64,000 nt of DNA, from positions 6,510,001-6,574,000 of the forward strand of contig NZ_VFOZ01000001.1 of the NCBI RefSeq assembly GCF_006716425.1, given 5' to 3'. The notes beneath the pieces are model-generated. The model was not told where the DNA came from. It did no database searches and was given only the letters and a program-made list of their open reading frames with translations. This stretch comes from Actinoallomurus bryophytorum. Its GTDB lineage: Bacteria; Actinomycetota; Actinomycetes; Streptosporangiales; Streptosporangiaceae. Every line of letters starts with the position of its first letter. The first letter of the stretch is position 1. Both the position numbers and the translations under genes were made by a program. Positions 46,401-55,300 of the stretch are shown piece after piece.

Positions 46401-47556
46401 GCACCTGATGCTGACCGCGAACCGCTGGGCGGAGATCAGGGTGAGCCTGCTCGACAACATCGCGGGGCGGCTCGAACTGATGCTCAACGATCCGGCCGAG
46501 TCCGAGGTGAACCGGAAGGAGGCCCGGCGCCTCGGCCGTCTTCCCGCCGGGCGCGGCCTGATGCCGCCCGGCCTGTCGTTCCACGTCGCACTTCCCCGCC
46601 TCGACGGCGCGGACGGGCTCGACGGCCTGGCAGAGGCCCAGCAGGACCTCGTGTCCGCGATGGCGGACGCCTGGACCGGGCCCACCGTGCCGGCGCTGCG
46701 GGTTCTTCCCCAGCGCGTGACCACGGACGAACTGGCGGCGATCGCGGCGGAGTCGGCCACGGGCGGTCCATGGGAGAACGACGGGCAGGGGCTGGCCGAG
46801 ACCGAGGTGCCGATCGGCCTGCGCGAGACCGACCTGCGGCCGGTCGGCCTGGATCTGACGGCAGGCACCCCACACTTCCTCGTCTTCGGTGACGCGGAGT
46901 CGGGCAAGACCTCGTTCCTGCGCGCGTGGATGCGGGGTCTCGCGGCGCGCTACTCACCCTGGCAGGTACGGCTGATCCTGATCGACTATCGCCGTAGCCT
47001 CCTCGACGTTCTCCCCGAGCCGTACATCGGAGCGCACGCGGGCGACCCGAACGTGGCCGCGGCCTTTGTCGAGCAGATCGTCTACAAGCTCAAGGAGCGC
47101 GTGCCCCCACCCGGGCTCGGCTCCCAGCAGCTACGCGAGCGCGACTGGTGGGACGGACCGGAACTGTACGTCGTCGCCGACGACTACGACGTGGTGATCG
47201 GCGGGCCCGACCGAGGGCCGCTCGCGCCTCTGGTGCCGTACGTCACCCAGGCCGCGGACCTCGGTCTCCACGTCGTGGTGGCGCGCAGGGTGGGCGGCGC
47301 CGTCCGCACGCTGATGGGGGACCCCCTCCTCGGGCGGCTGCGGGAGTTCGGCGCCGACGGGCTGATCCTGTCCGGCGATCCCCGCGAAGGCGCCCTCCTC
47401 GGTGAACAGCGAGCCGCACGACGCAACCCGGGACGAGGTGTGCTGGTCCGCCGGAGACAGGACGCGACCATGGTCCAGGTCGCCCTGGACGAGGAGAAAC
47501 ATCCGGTGGAGTACGCCGACCGTCCGGCGGAGCCGGTCGAGACGGTGTGGTCATGA
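43441..47556 (+). CDS. eccC: Type VII secretion FtsK/SpoIIIE ATPase EccC
   Basis: The 1371-residue protein is a full single-chain EccC. Two TM helices lie at residues ~38-82. Three FtsK/SpoIIIE-type ATPase domains follow, with Walker A GATGSGKSE (K500), GAPQSGKSM (K854) and GDAESGKTS (K1156). Domain 1 has the DEFGELL Walker-B segment and is the motor-bearing one; domains 2 and 3 are usually substrate-gated. EccC recognises YxxxD/E-tagged WXG100 dimers and drives their export. It lies between the EccA-like gene and the second ESX group. It confirms that the locus encodes a working-type T7SS motor. Confidence 0.95.
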   Translation: MSRTAFHRPARMAPPPVPEEKINLAAPPQLPAENPQSSLIMLVLPLLTSVSMAAYLISTGRLWMIMLGVLFVISSTAFTIGVRTRMRGRNRRQRDHHRERYLDHLAGVRKQARQIAQVQRLATAWVHPSPRRLWAMATRRRRVWERRPGDADFLRVRLGSGTGPLAAQLAVAKRGDPSIEYDPRSMHEAEELVRVHGRVEDQPAWIDVGRAGVVSLLGPEREARLAATALLCQLAVLHAPDDVRVAVVTEGHQEWEWTKWLPHTYEPDTDERGIEVVPLVAERLDDLADYLEAELERATAARTERGTRLVGTIAQDGPRQRLVVVLDRYDPRLEWARSSLVLRLLAEAGPQLGVTLVCLVTEEGQEPGRVDVRARIAADGALTLEGRDMVLHSVVENAAVDRFHPVLTERIARLLAPLRLSGERDQVLSEAVSLPGMLGMNDVREFDPAALWRGPDDDAVLRVPVGVDGNGETLVLDLKESAQGGIGPHGLIVGATGSGKSELLRTLVTGLAMTHSPELLGFVPIDFKGGATFANLTRLPHVAGLITNLADDLSLVDRVRAALIGEQQRRQRLLRQAGNVDSIREYQMKQAAGATGVDGEALPPLPYLMIVVDEFGELLTQRPDFIELFVQIGRVGRSLGMHLLLATQRLEEGRLRGLESHLSYRICLRTFSAAESRAVIGTPDAYTLPPIPGSAYLKVDESTYERFRVAHVSRLYRGDDDGVSQTPVEPAPFGLRTRPTAEEMTPVVRHTWAPGDDTTDLHLVVDRLAAGGAQTHQVWLPPLPPHFSLDVLLGPLEPEAGRGLRSTVWESGGELKSPVAVADLPSRQEQRPLVLDLAGAHGHLALVGAPQSGKSMFLRTALISAMLTHTPEELQFYCIDQGGGALYGLEDAPHVVGVAGRRDSERIRRVLAEVGRLVTIRERMFEDLGIQSAADFRRLRGAGKLPQGVRAADVVLVIDNWGALHAEMEDATAIAIDLATRGLGVGVHLMLTANRWAEIRVSLLDNIAGRLELMLNDPAESEVNRKEARRLGRLPAGRGLMPPGLSFHVALPRLDGADGLDGLAEAQQDLVSAMADAWTGPTVPALRVLPQRVTTDELAAIAAESATGGPWENDGQGLAETEVPIGLRETDLRPVGLDLTAGTPHFLVFGDAESGKTSFLRAWMRGLAARYSPWQVRLILIDYRRSLLDVLPEPYIGAHAGDPNVAAAFVEQIVYKLKERVPPPGLGSQQLRERDWWDGPELYVVADDYDVVIGGPDRGPLAPLVPYVTQAADLGLHVVVARRVGGAVRTLMGDPLLGRLREFGADGLILSGDPREGALLGEQRAARRNPGRGVLVRRRQDATMVQVALDEEKHPVEYADRPAEPVETVWS

Positions 47557-47578
47557 AGGCTGACGGACAGGAGGAGCA

Positions 47579-48193
47579 ATGACCGATCCGGTCAAGTCCC
47601 CGTATGACAGGCACCCATTCGATCCGAACGACCACAGCCATGACAACGAGAATTCGAACCCGGGTAACACCACGTCGCCGCACCTGAACGTCGCGTGGGA
47701 AAGGCACATATCGTTCAACACGCCGCCCAAGGAGATCACCGAGGACGCCTCCGGCATGCCCGGAGCCCCTCCGGGCAGTGAGCCCGACGCCGAAGACTTC
47801 AGTATCAATCTGCAGCGGGTCGGCACGCAGGTGGACTCCATGCTGGGCGTCTCGCGTGAACTCGTCACCGAGTACGAGACGTTGAGGGCCAAGGTCCTGG
47901 GATCCGAGAGCACCGTCTTCGGCCAGAACACCCATGCACGCGCTCAGACCTACCAGGGATATACCACGTTCGACAGCGGCTACAGCGACCAACCCTCGGG
48001 ATGGGTCGCACCGGCGAAGGATTTCGCGGCGAAAATGAATCCGGCGCAAGAGAAAACGCTGCAGAGCATCGGCGCCGCGCTCGAACTCGTCGGTGAATAC
48101 ATCGCTCTGGTGAACCACTCGGGCCAGATCTACGCGCAGGCCGACCGGAGCTCGTATTTCCCCGATCCTCCGCCCAAGGGCGTAACCGGCTGA
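47579..48193 (+). CDS. Small T7SS-associated protein with YxxxD motif, unknown function
   Basis: The 204-residue protein is not a recognised family. Its first ~75 residues are polar, Asn/Pro/Asp-rich and probably disordered. Residues ~75-190 look helical, with INLQRVGTQVDSML and TLQSIGAALELVGEYIALV suggesting a long hairpin without a WXG turn. Y185-A-Q-A-D189 matches the T7SS YxxxD/E export motif near the C-terminus, as in the four WXG100 neighbours. It follows EccC by 22 bp with GGAGGAG before the ATG. It is plausibly a secreted partner or chaperone of the giant protein downstream (inference). Confidence 0.75.
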   Translation: MTDPVKSPYDRHPFDPNDHSHDNENSNPGNTTSPHLNVAWERHISFNTPPKEITEDASGMPGAPPGSEPDAEDFSINLQRVGTQVDSMLGVSRELVTEYETLRAKVLGSESTVFGQNTHARAQTYQGYTTFDSGYSDQPSGWVAPAKDFAAKMNPAQEKTLQSIGAALELVGEYIALVNHSGQIYAQADRSSYFPDPPPKGVTG

Positions 48194-48232
48194 CTGTCTT
48201 GACGGCATCCGATTCGACGGAGGAGGTGCGGT

Positions 48233-48562
48233 ATGCCGAGTGAAACAGAGGCCGCCGGAACAGAGTTCGGCGTGAATCTGGCGAGTCTGCACAATGCCAT
48301 CGGGACGGTACAGGACGCATCCGACAACATCTCTTTCTCGGTGGAACAGATCGAGGTGAGGATGCAAAATCTGTCCGCGTACTGGCACAGTCCGGCGTTC
48401 ACCAGCTTCGAGGAGGTCCACACGTGGTTTCACCGTGCGTCGACCGACCTGACGGACCTCCTCACTGAACTCATCTCCCGTATGCAGACGGCATATGAGA
48501 ACTACAGCAGCGCCGAATGGACGAACACGAAGAACATGACTCCCGACGGAGGCGCTTCCTGA
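48233..48562 (+). CDS. WXG100-family ESX-like protein, degenerate turn
   Basis: The 109-residue helical-hairpin protein has W51-H-S53 at the turn and the export motif Y91-S-S-A-E95. It follows GGAGGAGG and overlaps the next ESX gene by one base (TGATG). The pair repeats the pattern of the first two genes of the locus: one divergent turn next to one true WXG. Confidence 0.88.
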   Translation: MPSETEAAGTEFGVNLASLHNAIGTVQDASDNISFSVEQIEVRMQNLSAYWHSPAFTSFEEVHTWFHRASTDLTDLLTELISRMQTAYENYSSAEWTNTKNMTPDGGAS

Positions 48563-49011
48563 TGGCCGGATCGAATGCGAACTACGACACCGAGACGATC
48601 TCCATCGGATCGTGGGGCATTCACGAGGGCGGCAGGAGGATCAAAGACCTGGGTGACGACATCGCGGACGCCACCGATCGCATCCTGAAAACGCTGAACT
48701 CCCTGATGCTGGACAGCTGGCTGGGGACCACCCAGCAGGAGGCCGAGGATTTCAGTAATCGCTGGCTCGCGGTCATGAAAGAGATCTTTGGCACCGAGGC
48801 CGAGCCGGGCGCGGGTGTGCTCAACGCCATCGTCGCGGGCATCGGCACCGCCGGCGACAACTACAGCAGGGCCGACAACGGGCTCCTCGACGTGTGGACG
48901 AAGTTCGCCGCCGCGATGCCCACCAGCGGCGGCGGCAACAACGCGCCGTCGACGGACGTGCCACCGGACCAGATGGACACGAACAAGACCGCGATCACGG
49001 CCGACTACTGA
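48562..49011 (+). CDS. WXG100-family ESX-like protein, true WXG with extended tail
   Basis: The 149-residue protein has W53-L-G55 at the turn and the export motif Y101-S-R-A-D105, then a polar Gly/Pro/Asp tail of about 40 residues. The ATG at 48562 shares a base with the preceding stop; GGAGG is 9 bp upstream. It probably forms a dimer with the product of 48233. It lies 67 bp before the giant gene, whose own N-terminus is a third WXG100-like module. Confidence 0.87.
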   Translation: MAGSNANYDTETISIGSWGIHEGGRRIKDLGDDIADATDRILKTLNSLMLDSWLGTTQQEAEDFSNRWLAVMKEIFGTEAEPGAGVLNAIVAGIGTAGDNYSRADNGLLDVWTKFAAAMPTSGGGNNAPSTDVPPDQMDTNKTAITADY

Positions 49012-49078
49012 CGCCTGGTCACGATCACCGTGCGTCGCCGCCTGAACCACTCATCCGAGAACCTCGAGGAGGACGGTC

Positions 49079-49378
49079 ATGGCCATCGTTGACTGGCACT
49101 ACTACCTCGGCGAACTCGACCTAGACGCCATTTACGACCTGGGCAACGAGTGGATCAAGTTCGGGGACTCGCTCTACAACGGGCAGTTCAAGCTGAACGA
49201 CAGTGTCGCCGAGTTCCGCTGGTCCGGGGCCGCCGGCCGCGCCGCCTCCGACACGTGGGGCGACCACATGTCGGTCGTCATGAACAACGCCGCCGACGCC
49301 GCGTGGAAGATCGGCGAGGCCATCAACGCGTACGGCGACAACATCAAGAGCATCGCCCAGCAACGGGCCGAGCACGAC
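49079..49378 (+). other. WXG100-like head domain of the giant protein
   Basis: Residues 1-100 form a helical hairpin with W48-S-G50 at the turn (EFRWSGAAGRAA). Unlike the four small ESX proteins it has no YxxxD/E right after helix 2 (INAYGDNIKS), so export may depend on a partner carrying the motif. The hydrophobic segment at residues ~105-142 directly follows. Confidence 0.8.
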
Positions 49379-52300
49379 ACCCAGGCTTTCCTCGCCAACC
49401 TCATCGGCGCCATCATCGGCGCCCTGCTCCCGTTCGCCTTCAAAGGGCTCACCGCGCTCTTTCCGGCGCTGGCCGGCCTCATGGCCGGCATGGCCAAGGT
49501 GATCGATCAGATCGCCACGAGATTCGGAGCCATGGCCGCAGCCGCCGCCGAGTTCGCCGCCGGCGCGGTCGTCGGTAGCGTCACCACCTTCGGTATCGAC
49601 ATGACGTCCACGGGCCTGGCCAGCGCCATCACGGGCCAACCCTTCTCCGTCGACTGGGGTCAAGAGGGGATGAACGTCGGCATCGGCGCGGGACTCGGCG
49701 GCACTCTCGGCGCCGGCTTCGGTCAGATCGACAGAGAGAACCGGTTCAACGGGGTCAGTGTTCCGGCCACGGGCGGGTCCAATGTGACCCCCGAGACTCC
49801 GGGGAACGGTAAGACGGGCGACTTCAGTGGTTCGGGCTCCGGGAAGTCGGTCACCGGCGGCCCACCGCCGATCACCCCGCGAACCCAGGGACTCGCGCCA
49901 GAGAAGAGCGCGCCGGGTTCGTCGGGCGGCAAAAACCTCGCGGACGGGCAGGCGTTGCCGGTGAACGGCGCCCCGAAGGGCTCGGGCTCAGGCGAGACCT
50001 TCACGGCCGGCCGCTCCGCGCCCGACAACCCCCCGCCCACGGAGACGAAGGCATCAGGGAACGGTTCGGGTGGCCGCCAGGGAACGGACATTCCGGCGCC
50101 GGTCTCTCAGCCGCCGGTGAGTGAGAAGACGTCGTCAGGCGGCTCCGGTTCCGGGTCGAGTGAGACCCTCGGATCGGGGAGCGGGCGAGCGGCCGCGGTG
50201 AACGGGGCTCCGCCTGTGGAGGTGAAGGCTTCGGGCGGTTCCGGTGGTTCCGGCGGCCGCGGCGGGGGTGATTCCGTCTCGTCCGATGCGGCGAAACAGA
50301 GTGGTTCCGGGTCGCGCACCCTGAAGACGCCAGGAGAGACGCCGGTCAAGACGGACGGCGACGTGCCGCCGGTGGCCCCACCCTCCTCCGATCACGCGAC
50401 GTCGTCTCCCGCCCTGGCCGAGTCCCGCCAGGGCGTGCAGCCCGGCGTCCGTCCGGCGCGTGCGGCCGGGGACCCGCCCCCCGGGGTGCCGCCACGGTCA
50501 GCCGATCCGGGCGGTTCGAACTCGGGCGAAGGCCACGGTTCCGGGACAGGGCCCAAGGAGCCGGGCAAAGAGGTCGGCTCGACGGGCACGAAGCAAAACC
50601 GTTTCGCGGTCCCGCCGGATCGCGAGTCGACCTCGTCGGGTCCCGCGACCGCGGGCCGCTCCGGTGGGAAGAGCGCTGCCGGGTCCGGTGATGGTTCGGC
50701 GTTCAAGGGTCCTGGCAACCGGTTGGGTGGCGAGATCGGTAGTCCGTCGGGTGCGCGTCCGGGGGAGACGTGGGGGTGGGTGCGTTACAAGAGTGGGGAG
50801 GACGGCGCTGCTGTGGCTGGGCCGGCGAAGGCGTGGCCCCAGGGGAAGGTGGTGGAGCTGAAGGATCTACCGGCGGATCGGGACGGGAATGGCGGTTCTT
50901 CTTCGGCCAAGGGTTCGGGGCCGGCGTTCACGGGCCCTGGTCATCGTCTAGGCCAGGGGTCCAATGATCGGCCTGGTTTGAAGTCGGATGAGTCGTGGGC
51001 CGAGCTGAATGAAAAGCGTTTGGGGCGGTTTGAGGCCGACGGTTCTGTTCCGGGTCCGGCGAAGGCGTGGCCGCGGGGGAGGACGGCGGGGCTGAAGGAT
51101 TTGCCGGCGGATTCGGAGAAGGGTGCCCCGGCGTCGGGTGGTAAGGGTTCGGGGTTTGAGGGTTCTGGTCATCGGTTGGGTGGTGGGGGTGGTAGTCCGT
51201 CGGGTGCGCGTCCGGGGGAGACGTGGGGGTGGGTGCGTTATAAGCGTGGCGAGGACGGTGCCGCCGTCGTTGGTCCGGCGAAGGCGTGGCCGCGGGGGAA
51301 GGTGGTGGAGCTGAAGGATCTACCGGCGGATGCGGACGGGGATGGCGGTTCTTCTTCGGCCAAGGGTTCGGGGTTTGAGGGTTCTGGTCATCGGTTGGGT
51401 GGTGGGGGTGGTAGTCCGTCGGGTGCGCGTCCGGGGGAGACGTGGGGGTGGGTGCGTTATAAGCGTGGCGAGGACGGTGCCGCTGTCGCTGGTCCGGCGA
51501 AGGCCTGGCCGCGGGGCAGGATGGCGGGGCTGAAGGATTTGCCGGCGGATTCGGAGAAGAGTGTTCCGGCGTCGGGTGGTAAGGGTTCGGGGTTTGAGGG
51601 TTCTGGTCATCGGTTGGGTGGTGGGGGTGGTAGTCCGTCGGGTGCGCGTCCGGGGGAGACGTGGGGGTGGGTGCGTTATAAGCGTGGCGAGGACGGTGCC
51701 GCCATCGTTGGTCCGGCGAAGGCCTGGCTGCGGGGAAAGGTGACGGAGTTCAAGGACCTGCCGGCGGGCTCGGACAACGGCGGGCGTCCCTATTCGGTCT
51801 TCAACGCCAAGAGAGCAAATGATGACCCGGGCTTCAAAGGCCCCGGTACTCGCCTTGGCCGTGACGGGACGAGTGAACGCGCCGCTCCCGGCGGGAACAA
51901 GACGTGGGCCGAACTGGACGACGCTCGGTTGAAGCGTGCCGAGGACGGCACCGCCGCGGTGCGACCGGTGAAGCCGCAGAAGCCGGCCACGACGCGCCAG
52001 TTCAAAGATCTGGCATCGGAGTCGGGCACAGGCGGCGGATCCTCCGAGTCCGGGCGTGGCACGACGGCCAACCGAAACGGCAACGGCAGCTCCACGATGC
52101 TTGAGCAGCCAAAGTCCAAGTCGCAGCCGAAGCCGCAGAGTTCCCCGTCCGAGGAGCCGAAGGCCGGTACCCAGGAGTCGAAGTCTCAGGAATCGGAGCC
52201 CCGGTCTGCGGGGCGGGAGCCGGCGAAGCAGGGGCATTCAAAGCAGCCTGCGCCGAAAACGGATTCAGCGCCGAAGAAGACATCTCCTTCGCGTGTGCAG

Positions 52301-55300
52301 GTGCGGGTGGGTGAGTCGTTTGAGCGGGCGGATCGGATTCTTGATTCGTTGGCTGGGCCGCGGGGTGCTTTTGAGGCGCCGAGGGATTATGCGGGTTTTC
52401 GTGTGGAGGTGGCTCGTGTCATTCGGGAGGAGGGGGCGGAGAAGGCGAATGCTTATGTGAAGGGGGAGTTGACCGAGAAGGCGGCGTCTGCTCCTGCGCG
52501 TGTGGTGGATCGTTCGGCTCAGGTGCGGGTGGGTGAGTCGTTTGAGCGGGCGGATCGGATTCTTGATTCGTTGGCTGGGCCGCGGGGTGCTTTTGAGGCG
52601 CCGAGGGATTATGCGGGTTTTCGTGTGGAGGTGGCTCGTGTCATTCGGGAGGAGGGGGCGGAGAAGGCGAATGCTTATGTGAAGGAGGAGTTGACCGAGA
52701 AGACGTCGCCCCCACGTGCACCGGAAGCGTCCGCCGAACGGAGCGGGAGCCCGCAGGTCACGTCGGGGCGGGAGACCGACGGCTTTGGCCCGCCGCGGTC
52801 CGGGCGCGTCACCACGTCGCCCGGGACGCGGCCGCAGCTCCAGTCAGGGTTCGGTACGCGACAACGGACCGCCGGCTCCGAGAGCACGCACGTATGGCCG
52901 CCGACGGACGAAAAGCCGCTGGTGGTGGCCGGGTGGGTCCTGCCGTCCGATGGCGTGATCGCTATTCCCGGGCTGCCTCGGCCGATGAACCCGGCAGAGC
53001 TCGCCGCGTGGATCCGCGGTCGCCCGGGCTACTCGCCGGGCACGCCCGTGGTCTTGCTGGCTCCGGACGCGCGTTCGTTCGCGTCCGCGCTCGCGCGGCG
53101 GCTCGGCGCGGACGTGACCGGGCCGTGGGGCCACTTCGTTCCCCGGTCCTCCGGTGAGCTCGCGGCCGGAAGGCTCGAGACCGGGCCGGACGGCGAACCG
53201 AGGTTCGTCGCCGAGTCCTACGATCGCTGGCATACCTACACCCCGCGTGGTGAGGTCTTCGACCGGGGCGAGGTCCTTCCGGGCGGTAGTGACATCACGA
53301 CCGCCGGTCGGGCGGCCTCGGGGACGAGCGAACATCCGTCGGCGAGCTGGTGGTGGACCGTACGTCCCAAGGAGACCGACGAGGCGCCTGAGGGACGGGT
53401 CACCGGCGCGCCGAAGAAGGCCGCGCCTTCGGACGCAGATCCGGCATCGACGCAGAACGAGCCCCGTCCGGTGACCGGCGGCAGGGAGCGATCCGGCACC
53501 CGGACGTCGATCGATCAATCGTCCACGAGCGAACCCCGCAGGCCCGTCGCGCCGGCCGAGCCACGAGAGCCGGCGCGGCGCACCGATGCACGCCGGCCGG
53601 AAGGCGAGCGGTCGCCCAGGGACGTGGACGACCAGGTGTCCCCGAGGCCGGGCAGTGATCGGCTGGTCGTCGTGGGCAAAGTCCTGCCCGCCGACGGCAC
53701 GATCGTCGTCCCCGGCCGGCTCCGGGGGATGACACCGGCCGCGTTCGTGGCGTGGGTCAAGAGCCGGCCGGAGTACGAATCCGGTGTACCGCTGCTCCTG
53801 GTGGCCAAAGACGCTCGCTCGTTCGCCCCGGCCGTCGCATCCCTGCTCGGCGTGCCGGTGACCGCACCGTGGGGCGCCGTCACCCCCCTCCCCTCCGGTC
53901 ACCTGCTCGCCGCGACGCCAGAGAGCGACCCGGACGGCGCGCTGCGGCTCGCCAACGAGTGGTACGACGCCTTTCACACGTACGAGCCCGACGGTCAGGT
54001 CACCGAGCTGGGCCAGATCCTCCCGACCACCCGGCCGCTGCCGCTCGACGAAATGGCGGCCGCGGTCGAGGCGGGGGATCCGATGGTGGTCTGGCGGGCA
54101 CCGGCCGTGGCCGAGCAGCCGGAGAGCGGATCACACCTGGCTCCCGCGGACCGCGAGCCAGGTCCACCGGCACGGAACACGCGGAGCCGCGGCGATGCGA
54201 GCAGTGGGGCGGCCACTCAGACGATCCCAGTCCCCGGCAGGGCGAGTGACGAACCGACCCGTACCGCCGTCGATGGCCGCTCGGTCCCGGTCCCCGGCGG
54301 ACGCATGTCAGGGGCGACGGTGGCGGCACGTCTGGTGGAGATGCCACCCGCCGAGCGGGGACCGGAGCTGGAGTTCATGACACCGGCGATGCGCCGGTCC
54401 TTCGCGGTGGATCGAGAGTTCGTCGGTGTCCTGGCCGATGCGGGGCTGTCCGGCAGGGAGTTCGCGTCGATCGCGGCACCCCTGCTGATCGAGATACCGA
54501 GGGGCGTCGAGCAACCGGTGTCGGCGCGTCGCGGGCTCGAGGCGATTCTGACGCGGATGCTGGTCAATCCGGAGGTTGCCAAGAACGTCCTGCTCAGCGG
54601 CGCGCAAGTGTGGGTGATTCCAAGAAACGAATCGTTGACCTCGCTGCCGCCGTGGCACGCTCGTGCCGGTACGGACGACGGGCTCCGCGGCATCTCGATC
54701 CGGAACTCCGGGATGACCGCCGTCTCCGAGGAGAACCTTCTCGGCGAGGAGCGGTCGATCGGCGACGGCCCCGGCCACGACGAGGGCTACTCGTCGGTGA
54801 CACACGAGATCGCGCATCTCATCTACAACGTCGGGCTGACCGATGCGCAGCGGCAGCAGATCACCGATTGGTACGGCCGGAAACTGCGTCTGTCGCAACA
54901 GGGCTCCGACACGATCTGGCCGGACGGCCGTTACCAGGACACGAACCGGCCCGGCGAGACGAATTACTCCGCCACGAACGAACGTGAGTTCTTCGCGCAG
55001 CTCGTCAACGTCTATCTGGGTACGAACACCGGGTTCGACCCGGCCACCTATCTGCACCGTAACAACGGCCCGGCCTACGTCGAGCAGCACGAAGGCCCGC
55101 TGGCCGGACTCCTGCAATCGATCTTCGACGGGCCGGAACCCGTGACGAACGCGAATCCGGTGGGAGAGACCCGGGCGGGCAACGAGTTCTACAGCGGCTA
55201 CCGGTCTTTCTGGGCCGCGATCGAGCGGACCGGCGAAGACTACGTCACCGCGGCCACCAGTCTCTGGCAGACCATACGAGCCGGTCTGGGCAGGACGTTC

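Noticed and set aside
43624-46875. Minus-strand open frame of 1083 codons opposite eccC
   Set aside because: Antisense shadow of a confidently identified gene; no ribosome site or family resemblance.
50702-52702. CRISPR-like or mobile repeat array
   Set aside because: Repeats are long, in frame and coding, with no short spacers, no cas genes and no transposase.
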